Source: an uncultured Paracoccaceae bacterium
Lineage (GTDB): Bacteria > Pseudomonadota > Alphaproteobacteria > Rhodobacterales > Rhodobacteraceae
DNA length: 5,134 nucleotides
Direction of reading: 5' to 3'
Assembly: GCA_938038825.1 (NCBI GenBank)
Contig: CALHST010000183.1
Span: 1 to 5,134 of the forward strand
In this document: one piece after another, positions 1 through 5,008 of the stretch
Numbering within the stretch: position 1 is the stretch's first letter
Layout: every line of letters starts with the position of its first letter
The notes under the pieces: model-generated
Told to the model about the DNA's origin: nothing
Database searches by the model: none
Seen by the model: the letters and a program-made list of their open reading frames with translations, nothing else
Translations under genes and position numbers: made by a program

Positions 1-606
1 CTTATCGGGATTACTGTCAGCTTCCTGCTTGGCATCACCTTCGGGGCGATCGCCGGCTATTTCGGCGGGTTTCTGGATTGGATCATCAACCGCACCATCG
101 AAATCCTGCGCTCTTTGCCGGAACTGCCCTTGTGGCTCGCCCTCTCTGCTGCGGTGCCCTCCAACTGGGGGCCTGTCTCGGTGTTCTTCATCATCTCGAT
201 TATCCTTGGGATACTGGATTGGCCCGGCCTCGCCCGCGCAGTCCGAAGCAAGTTCCTTGCCCTCCGGGAAGAAGAATACGTGCGCGCGGCCGAAATGATG
301 GGCGCCAAACCCAGCCGCGTGATCCGCAGACATCTGTTACCCAACTTCTCCTCGCACTTGATCGCGTCTGCGACTCTGTCGATCCCGGCGATGATCTTAG
401 GGGAAACGGCCCTGTCCTTTCTGGGCCTTGGCCTGCGGGCCCCCGCGGTCAGTTGGGGCGTCATGCTGAATGACGCGCAAAACCTCGCCTCGATCGAGAT
501 CTACCCATGGACCGCAATTCCCATGCTGCCCATCATTGTGGTGGTATTGGCCTTCAACTTCCTTGGCGATGGCCTGCGCGACAGCTTGGATCCTTACAAA
601 AGCTGA
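1..606 (+). CDS. ABC transporter permease, DppC/OppC type (5' end missing)
   Basis: Inner-membrane permease subunit of a peptide/nickel-type (DppC/OppC) ABC importer. It would pair with a DppB-like permease, a periplasmic binding protein and ATPases, none of which is in view. The frame is open from base 1, giving 201 visible residues; the N-terminal cytoplasmic part and first membrane helix lie outside. Visible in order: a hydrophobic helix with the GYFGGFLDW turn (residues 19-27), the ILRSLPELPLW segment (35-45), a hydrophobic helix (58-72), the EAA loop EYVRAAEMMGAKPSRVIRRH (92-111) that docks the ATPase, the GETALSFLGLGLRAP segment (134-148), and a last helix ending FNFLGDGLRDSLDP (185-198), the usual end of DppC proteins. 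The substrate cannot be read from a permease; peptide, oligosaccharide or other solutes are all possible. It appears to be the last gene of its operon, since terminator-like hairpins follow the stop within about 10 bases. Confidence 0.95.
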   Translation, partial: LIGITVSFLLGITFGAIAGYFGGFLDWIINRTIEILRSLPELPLWLALSAAVPSNWGPVSVFFIISIILGILDWPGLARAVRSKFLALREEEYVRAAEMMGAKPSRVIRRHLLPNFSSHLIASATLSIPAMILGETALSFLGLGLRAPAVSWGVMLNDAQNLASIEIYPWTAIPMLPIIVVVLAFNFLGDGLRDSLDPYKS

Positions 607-615
607 CAAGACACT

Positions 616-648
616 CCCCCGAAATGCGCAATTTTTCGGGGGGCTCTT
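616..648 (+). terminator. Terminator-like hairpin after the permease gene
   Basis: CCCCCGAAA (616-624) pairs perfectly with TTTCGGGGG (634-642) around a 9-nt loop, starting 9 bases after the permease stop. A short, imperfect T-rich stretch (CTCTT) follows. The strong GC stem right after the stop fits an intrinsic terminator of the weak-T-tract kind; activity is inferred. Confidence 0.7.
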
Positions 649-649
649 G

Positions 650-688
650 GCATTGTCAGGAGCTTTCCGGACAGTGCGCCGCCTTTTT
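650..688 (+). terminator. Second tandem hairpin followed by a T5 tract
   Basis: Bases 650-657 (GCATTGTC) pair with 670-677 (GACAGTGC), including one G-T wobble. An A-G mismatch comes next, then GGA/TCC closes a GCTT tetraloop. Six bases later comes TTTTT (684-688). The six-base gap before the T-tract is longer than in a classical terminator, so this may be a back-up terminator or an RNA 3'-end structure. Confidence 0.45.
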
Positions 689-710
689 GGGATGCCCTCT
701 GCACCACCCG

Positions 711-772
711 AAAATGCCATTTTTGTTGTCAAATGCCCAATAATCGCGCTTAACTGAAACCACGACAACAAA
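711..772 (+). promoter_or_regulatory. Candidate promoter with overlapping dyads upstream of the glycine-rich gene
   Basis: A sigma70-like pair is visible: TTGTCA (726-731), a 17-base spacer, and CTTAAC (749-754). This would place a transcript start near 760, about 25 bases before the ATG at 787. A 13-bp dyad, AAAATG-C-CATTTT (711-723), sits just upstream of the -35. A perfect 9-bp inverted repeat, TTTGTTGTC (722-730) and GACAACAAA (764-772), brackets the promoter, one arm touching the -35 and the other the expected start of the transcript. The hexamers are only partly consensus and operator function is inferred from symmetry and position. Confidence 0.45.
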
Positions 773-786
773 GGGACGGGGACATT

Positions 787-1071
787 ATGGAACAAATTCT
801 AGGGCAATTGATTGGCGGCGCCATCGGCGGAACAGCGGGCGGCAAGGTTAAATCAGACAACAGTCTGGGCGGCATTGGCAATGTGCTGGCCGGGGCAGCA
901 GGCGGTCTCGGCGGCGGCCAACTGCTGGGCGGCTTGCTGGGTGCCGCAGGCGGTGACGCTGGCGGTGGCATGGATATCGGCGCGCTGGCCGGCAATCTCG
1001 TTGGCGGCGGTGTCATGGGCATGGTGGCCCAAGTTGTGATCGGCATGGTCGTTAAAAAAATGCGCGGTTAA
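787..1071 (+). CDS. Small glycine-rich hydrophobic protein, unknown function
   Basis: 94 residues, 32 of them glycine, many in GG or GGG steps spaced by small hydrophobic residues. This is a glycine-zipper-like pattern often seen in small membrane-associated or self-associating proteins. No cleavable signal peptide is obvious. The first 19 residues are hydrophobic and Gly-rich. A short charged patch follows (KVKSDN, 20-25), then a long Gly/Ala/Leu run (28-61). A more hydrophobic C-terminal stretch (about 71-89) ends in the basic tail KKMRG, plausibly a membrane helix with its positive end inside. The start is supported by a purine-rich ribosome site (AGGGACGGGG, 772-781) at suitable distance and by the promoter-like region. 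It is monocistronic by context: hairpins lie on both sides. I do not recognise the family with certainty. A bacteriocin-like or surface role is possible, but no double-glycine leader, transporter or immunity gene is nearby. Confidence 0.75.
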   Translation: MEQILGQLIGGAIGGTAGGKVKSDNSLGGIGNVLAGAAGGLGGGQLLGGLLGAAGGDAGGGMDIGALAGNLVGGGVMGMVAQVVIGMVVKKMRG

Positions 1072-1077
1072 ATCACT

Positions 1078-1120
1078 GCCCAGTTCTTCGGCTGTTTGGT
1101 GATCTACCGAAGAACTGGGC
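1078..1120 (+). terminator. Perfect 14-bp stem-loop after the glycine-rich gene
   Basis: GCCCAGTTCTTCGG (1078-1091) is the exact reverse complement of CCGAAGAACTGGGC (1107-1120), with a 15-base loop, beginning 6 bases after the stop codon. There is no T-tract on either side, so it is either a terminator without a U-run or a stabilising mRNA 3' structure. It also separates the small gene from phnM. Confidence 0.55.
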
Positions 1121-1177
1121 CCACACAACCGCGCTGTACCAAAAGCAATCGCGTACAAATCAACGCTTCACCAAAGC

Positions 1178-1224
1178 TTCGATCACCGGTATTCAGCGTG
1201 TAAATGCAAAACACTTTGATCGAA
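1178..1224. promoter_or_regulatory. Inverted repeat in the phnM upstream region
   Basis: TTCGATCA (1178-1185) and TGATCGAA (1217-1224) are perfect 8-base arms with a 31-base spacer, lying 35 to 81 bases before the phnM start. This could be a regulator site or chance. No convincing -35/-10 pair and no clear Pho box was found in the 138 bases between the 14-bp stem-loop and phnM. Confidence 0.2.
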
Positions 1225-1258
1225 CAGTCACAATGCCATCCACACTCAGCACGCGGCC

Positions 1259-2419
1259 ATGACCATCCCGACGGCCTCAAAGGACATAGTCTGTCTTTCC
1301 AACGCCCGTCTGGTTTTGCCGACCCGTGTCCACACCGGATGTATACGCATCGAACAGGGCGTCATCACAAACATCACCGAAGGCAGCGATGTGCCGACGG
1401 ATGCTGTTGATTGTCAGGGCGATTACGTCATCCCGGGACTTGTCGAATTGCATACCGACAATCTGGAACGCCACATTGAACCTCGCCCCTCCGTTGATTG
1501 GCCGCACCTGCCCGCGTTAATCGCACATGACGCAGAATTGGCCTCAACTGGTATCACGACAGTCTTTGATGCCCTGCGCGTCGGCTCTATCCATGAGGGA
1601 AAGGCCCGCTTCCTGGAATATGCACGGGGCCTCGCGGATGAGCTTGCCGCTGCCAACGCCGCCGGTCTTTTCAAAATCAACCACTATGTGCATCTGCGCG
1701 CCGAGATCTGCTCAGACACACTTCTGGAAGAGATGGCTACCTTTGGTCCGGATGATCATATCGGTATCGTCAGCCTGATGGATCACACGCCTGGACAACG
1801 GCAGTTTCGCGATCTTGCCGTTTTGAAAAACTACATCGCCAAGAAACGCGGATTAAGCGATGCCGAATTTGATGCACATGTGGCCAACCTCTATCGCATG
1901 CAAAAAACCCATGGCGCTGAACACGAACGCGGCGCCGTGCAAGAGGCAAAACGGTACGGCGCTGTCCTTGCCAGCCACGATGACACCACATCGAAACACG
2001 TCGCCACGTCCCTTTCCAATGGCGTGTCATTCGCAGAATTCCCGACCAAGAAAGAGGCCGCACAATCCTGTCGCGACGCTGGAATCGCCGTCATGATGGG
2101 CGCACCCAATATCGTGCGCGGGGCGTCCCATTCGGGCAATGTGTCTGCGGCGGATCTCGCCCGAGACGATTTGCTCGACATCGTGTCCTCGGATTATGTG
2201 CCCTCAGCTTTGCTGCTATCTGCTTTCCAGCTCTCCAGCATTTGGCAAAACCTGCCGCGCGCCATCGCTTGCGTCACAGCAAATCCCGCCAAGGCGGCCC
2301 GTCTTGCAGATCGCGGATCACTAGATGTTGGACTACGCGGCGATGTGGTGCGGGTGACCTCCTATGGCAACACGCCTGTCATACGGGGCGTCTGGTGTCA
2401 GGGGCAGCGCGTGAGTTAG
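1259..2419 (+). CDS. phnM: Alpha-D-ribose 1-methylphosphonate 5-triphosphate diphosphatase PhnM
   Basis: Cytoplasmic amidohydrolase-superfamily enzyme of the C-P lyase pathway. It removes pyrophosphate from the 5-triphosphoribosyl-1-phosphonate made by PhnGHI(L), giving the 5-phosphate substrate of PhnJ. The 386 residues match the usual length (about 380). Diagnostic motifs run along the whole protein: VIPGLVELHTDNLERH (57-72) holding the metal-binding HxD, RPSVDWP (76-82), VSLMDHTPGQRQF (171-183), ASHDD (238-242), MGAPNIVRGASHSGNV (280-295) and DIVSSDYVPSALL (307-319). All are close to E. coli PhnM as I recall it. The ATG at 1259 is the only in-frame ATG after the stop at 1217-1219, though no good ribosome-binding site precedes it. 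No other phn gene lies in the window and the neighbours are unrelated, so it must work with C-P lyase proteins encoded elsewhere, or be a relic or duplicate copy. The reading frame and motifs are intact. Confidence 0.96.
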   Translation: MTIPTASKDIVCLSNARLVLPTRVHTGCIRIEQGVITNITEGSDVPTDAVDCQGDYVIPGLVELHTDNLERHIEPRPSVDWPHLPALIAHDAELASTGITTVFDALRVGSIHEGKARFLEYARGLADELAAANAAGLFKINHYVHLRAEICSDTLLEEMATFGPDDHIGIVSLMDHTPGQRQFRDLAVLKNYIAKKRGLSDAEFDAHVANLYRMQKTHGAEHERGAVQEAKRYGAVLASHDDTTSKHVATSLSNGVSFAEFPTKKEAAQSCRDAGIAVMMGAPNIVRGASHSGNVSAADLARDDLLDIVSSDYVPSALLLSAFQLSSIWQNLPRAIACVTANPAKAARLADRGSLDVGLRGDVVRVTSYGNTPVIRGVWCQGQRVS

Positions 2420-2608
2420 TTTAAACCTGAATGCGTTCCACCCTGCGCAGCATCAGGCAATCGGCTACATGCGTTTTACATCAAAGAAGTTCAGACAAAA
2501 CACCGACCGTTAATAGACAGTGATTTTCCCAATGAAACTAACGTTAAAAACCCGAAACGATACCGCGCCTCAACCTACCATCACACGTTGCAGTAAGATT
2601 TGCACGTA

Positions 2609-2632
2609 GGGTGTGCTTCAGCACACGCACCC
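2609..2632. terminator. Weak hairpin between the convergent phnM and hemF genes
   Basis: GTGTGC (2611-2616) pairs with GCACAC (2621-2626) around a TTCA tetraloop. An alternative fold uses GGGTG (2609-2613) with CACCC (2628-2632). It lies 11 bases beyond the hemF stop, where a terminator for the minus-strand gene is expected, but no T-tract follows on that strand. The rest of the 224-base gap (2420-2643) is relatively AT-rich and I see no gene in it. Confidence 0.35.
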
Positions 2633-2643
2633 TGATAAATCGC

Positions 2644-3528
2644 TCATACCCACTTCGCCAACGGCGGCAAAGACATTAATACTGCATTTGCGTCATGGCC
2701 CGTTTCCAGACCAAATTTCGTGCCCCGGTCATAAACCAGATTATACTCTGCATAGAGCCCCCGGTGCACCAGCTGCGTATCTTTGTCCGCCGCGTCCCAC
2801 GGGATGCCCCGACGCTTTTCAACAAGCGGCACATAGGCCGGCAAAAACGCACGTCCAATGTCCTGTGTCAGCGCAAAGTCAGCATCCCAATCATCTGTGC
2901 ACAGATCATCCATAAAAATGCCGCCAACCCCCCGCGCCCGGCCTCGGTGGGGTATGTAAAAATACTCATCAGCCCAAGCTTTTAACTTGGGATAATGCGC
3001 TTCTCCATGTGGGTCCAAAAACGTCTGTTGTGTTGCATGAAAATGGGCCGTGTCGTCATCATATTCAATGCACGGATTAAGATCGGATCCCCCGCCAAAC
3101 CACCACGCATGTGGGGTCCAAAACATCCGCGTGTTCATATGGACAGCTGGCACATGAGGGTTTTGCATATGTGCCACCAGCGAGATGCCCGAAGCCCAGA
3201 ACCGCGGATCCTCTTTCATCCCCGGAATGCCTTTGCGCGCTGCCATAGCCATCTGTGCGCGCTCTCCCAAGGTGCCGTATACCGTCGAAACATTCACCCC
3301 AACTTTTTCGAATACGCGTCCGCCGCGCATGACGCTCATCAAGCCCCCACCGGCATCTGTACCATCATCTGATTTGCGTTTGGTTTCAGAGACATCAAAC
3401 GTGCCCGCATCCTTGCTTACATCCGCATCGCTGGCTTCCAAAGCTTCGAAACTCGCCACGATCTGATCGCGCAATTCGCGAAACCATGCCGAGGCTTTGG
3501 CTTTTTCTGTGTCGAACGGTTCGTCCAT
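2644..3528 (-). CDS. hemF: Oxygen-dependent coproporphyrinogen III oxidase HemF
   Basis: Cytoplasmic haem-biosynthesis enzyme that uses O2 to decarboxylate two propionates of coproporphyrinogen III, giving protoporphyrinogen IX. The 294 residues make a full-length protein. Family motifs in order: MRGGRVFEKVGVNVS (67-81), NPHVPAVHMNTRMF (123-136), WWFGGGSDLNP (142-152), the signature DEYFYIPHRGRARGVGGIF (187-205) followed by MDDL, LVHRGLYAEYNLVYDRGT (253-270) and LMSLPPLAKW (284-293). The signature carries Arg where E. coli-type enzymes have Glu (HRGRARG). The protein stops right after the PPLAKW motif, lacking the C-terminal tail of the E. coli enzyme; as I recall this short end is usual in alphaproteobacteria. 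The start is well supported by AGAAGGA (complement of 3538-3544) nine bases upstream. It is transcribed alone as far as can be seen, convergent with phnM and divergent from the amidohydrolase gene. A dyad-rich 122-bp region with a terminator-like hairpin lies upstream and may affect expression. Confidence 0.98.
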   Translation of the reverse strand: MDEPFDTEKAKASAWFRELRDQIVASFEALEASDADVSKDAGTFDVSETKRKSDDGTDAGGGLMSVMRGGRVFEKVGVNVSTVYGTLGERAQMAMAARKGIPGMKEDPRFWASGISLVAHMQNPHVPAVHMNTRMFWTPHAWWFGGGSDLNPCIEYDDDTAHFHATQQTFLDPHGEAHYPKLKAWADEYFYIPHRGRARGVGGIFMDDLCTDDWDADFALTQDIGRAFLPAYVPLVEKRRGIPWDAADKDTQLVHRGLYAEYNLVYDRGTKFGLETGHDANAVLMSLPPLAKWV

Positions 3529-3560
3529 AACGCTGTGTCCTTCTAAGCTGTCCCCCGTTT

Positions 3561-3589
3561 ACGCTGGCCCGCATCACGACGTCCAGCGT
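3561..3589. promoter_or_regulatory. Inverted repeat (candidate operator) between hemF and the amidohydrolase gene
   Basis: ACGCTGG (3561-3567) and CCAGCGT (3583-3589) are perfect 7-base arms with a 15-base spacer. They sit about 33 bases upstream of the hemF start codon and about 60 bases upstream of the divergent gene. The position suits a shared regulator or an RNA hairpin in the hemF leader. Symmetry is seen; function is inferred. Confidence 0.3.
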
Positions 3590-3601
3590 TTCACATGCGC
3601 A

Positions 3602-3639
3602 AAAAGCCGCAGGTCGTTCCCAAAGAACCGGTTCTGCGG
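3602..3639 (-). terminator. Terminator-like hairpin upstream of hemF (minus strand)
   Basis: Read on the minus strand, CCGCAG (3639-3634) pairs with CTGCGG (3612-3607). Within the loop GTTC and GAAC form an inner helix. The stem is followed directly by CTTTTT (3606-3601). This is the layout of an intrinsic terminator pointing toward hemF. It overlaps a perfect 12-bp palindrome, AGAACCGGTTCT (3624-3635). It could block antisense transcription coming out of the divergent gene, or act as an attenuator if hemF is transcribed from further upstream. On the plus strand the same hairpin ends 11 bases before the amidohydrolase ATG. Confidence 0.4.
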
Positions 3640-3650
3640 TACATGGTGGC

Positions 3651-4922
3651 ATGGACTTTATGACCCTGCCTTCCGGCCCCCTTACCTTGCAAAACGTGAC
3701 AATTCCCGCATGTCTTCGTGGCAATTCCGGGGACTTGTTGCGCACAGATATCGGATTCCAAAACAAAGTTTTGGCGCGCCCTGATACTGCGGTAAAAATC
3801 GACATGGGCGGCAGAATGGTCCTGCCCTGTTTTGTCGATATGCACACACATCTCGACAAAGGGCATATCAGTCCCAGAACCCCGAACCCAGACGGCACTT
3901 TCCAAGGGGCGCTGACGGCGACCGCCCAAGATCGCAGTGCGTATTGGTCGCCCGAAGACCTGTATACCCGTATGGATTTCGCCCTGCGCTGCGCTATTGC
4001 ACAGGGAACCCGTGCGATCCGCACACATCTGGATTCATCGCCCCCCCAAGAGGACATCACATGGCCTGTCTTTCGCGATATCCGCGCAGATTGGGCAGGG
4101 CGGATTGATTTGCAAGCCGTGTGTTTGGACAGCCCGGCCAGCCTTGCGGCAGGAGGCTCTTACACGAAAACAGCAGTTTTAGCTGCAAATCATCAAGGTG
4201 TTTTGGGCCTTGTCACTTTCCCGATGCCCCATCTTCAAGAGCATCTGACAACCCTGTTTCATCTTGCCATCGACCGCAGCCTTCCGCTGGATTTTCATGT
4301 GGACGAGACACTGGATCCAGATGCGCAAACCCTGCATATGATTGCACAAACGGCTTTGAACACGCGCTTCTCAGGCTCTGTCACAGTCGGACATTGCTGC
4401 TCTTTAAGCACTCAAGATGAGGTCCACGCGCTGAACACGTTAGACCTTGTGGCCAAAGCCGGATTGAACGTTGTGTCCTTGCCCATGTGCAACTTGTATC
4501 TACAGGACCGCCATGCAAATCGAACCCCACGCTTGCGTGGGATCACCTTGGTGCACGAGATGCGCGCGCGTGGCATTAACGTGTCTTTTGCCTCTGACAA
4601 CACACGCGACCCGTTTTACGCTTACGGCGATCTGGACATGCTGGAAGTTCTACGCGAAGCGACCCGTATTGGGCATTTGGATCATTCCAATCCCGGTTGG
4701 ATCCAATCCATCCTGACCAATCCTGCAAAAGCCTGCGGGTTCCAGGCCCCGTCTTTAGACATCGGATCCCCTGCTGATCTGGTTATCTTTAACGCCCGAA
4801 ACTGGAGCGAACTGCTGTCTCGCCCACAATCTGATCGGATCGTTTTACGCAACGGCACCGCAATTGACCATACCTTGCCTGACTATTCGGAACTGGACAC
4901 TTTGCTGGCGCGCTGTGTCTAA
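3651..4922 (+). CDS. Cytosine deaminase-like amidohydrolase (CodA/AtzC group)
   Basis: Zinc- or iron-dependent amidohydrolase-superfamily protein, cytoplasmic, 423 residues, similar in length and order of motifs to E. coli CodA (cytosine to uracil and ammonia). Visible: the metal pair H65-x-H67 in VDMHTHLDKGH (62-72), IRTHLDS (123-129), HVDE (216-219) giving the third metal His and the catalytic Glu, VGHCCS with H248, NLYLQDRHANRTPRLRGI (281-298), the metal Asp in ASDNTRDPF (314-322), and the C-terminal SPADLVIFNA (373-382) of the composite beta domain. Compared with CodA from memory, the catalytic and metal residues are kept, but the base-contacting Gln156, Asp314 and Trp319 correspond to Ser161 (or neighbouring Asp160), Asn317 and Phe322. 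The SDN-x-RD pattern recalls AtzC. The substrate may therefore not be cytosine. An ATG at 3660 is an alternative start, with GGTGG (3645-3649) at better spacing. An oxygenase gene follows after 86 bases, probably in the same transcript. Confidence 0.88.
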   Translation: MDFMTLPSGPLTLQNVTIPACLRGNSGDLLRTDIGFQNKVLARPDTAVKIDMGGRMVLPCFVDMHTHLDKGHISPRTPNPDGTFQGALTATAQDRSAYWSPEDLYTRMDFALRCAIAQGTRAIRTHLDSSPPQEDITWPVFRDIRADWAGRIDLQAVCLDSPASLAAGGSYTKTAVLAANHQGVLGLVTFPMPHLQEHLTTLFHLAIDRSLPLDFHVDETLDPDAQTLHMIAQTALNTRFSGSVTVGHCCSLSTQDEVHALNTLDLVAKAGLNVVSLPMCNLYLQDRHANRTPRLRGITLVHEMRARGINVSFASDNTRDPFYAYGDLDMLEVLREATRIGHLDHSNPGWIQSILTNPAKACGFQAPSLDIGSPADLVIFNARNWSELLSRPQSDRIVLRNGTAIDHTLPDYSELDTLLARCV

Positions 4923-5008
4923 ATGCCCAAATTCACGCCGTTGATCTGGACAAACACCCCCGCACAGCCGACACTTTCGCGAACCCAAAATCGGAAAGAA
5001 CCCGCCCC

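Noticed and set aside
57..464. Open frame on the minus strand, and another on the plus strand at 78-473, inside the permease gene
   Set aside because: Both lie fully over a clear DppC-type reading frame, and their translations show no family motif; they are compositional shadows.
787..1071. Glycine-rich protein as a microcin/bacteriocin precursor
   Set aside because: The composition recalls colicin V-like peptides, but there is no double-glycine leader of the usual type and no immunity, peptidase-transporter or modification gene nearby.
750..1158. Minus-strand frames (750-1046 and 853-1158) opposite the glycine-rich gene
   Set aside because: Gly codons on the plus strand give Pro/Ala/Thr-rich reading on the opposite strand; no ribosome site or family resemblance. 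The plus-strand gene has a promoter, ribosome site and terminator-like stem.
1123..1258. Pho box before phnM
   Set aside because: CAGTCAC near 1226-1232 is only loosely like a CTGTCAT half-site and no second half-site follows at the right spacing.
1204..1410. 68-codon plus-strand frame overlapping the phnM start
   Set aside because: It overlaps phnM by about 150 bases out of frame, is His/Arg/Cys-rich with no motif, and lacks a ribosome site; most likely chance.
3395..4060. 221-codon minus-strand frame spanning hemF and the start of the amidohydrolase gene
   Set aside because: It overlaps two genes of firm identity in other frames and its translation has no recognisable domain.
4695..4712. 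TTGGATCCAA palindrome and the other GGATCC sites in the window
   Set aside because: They lie inside coding sequence, are short, and are explained by codon use for Gly/Trp-Ile/Ser; no spacing pattern was seen.
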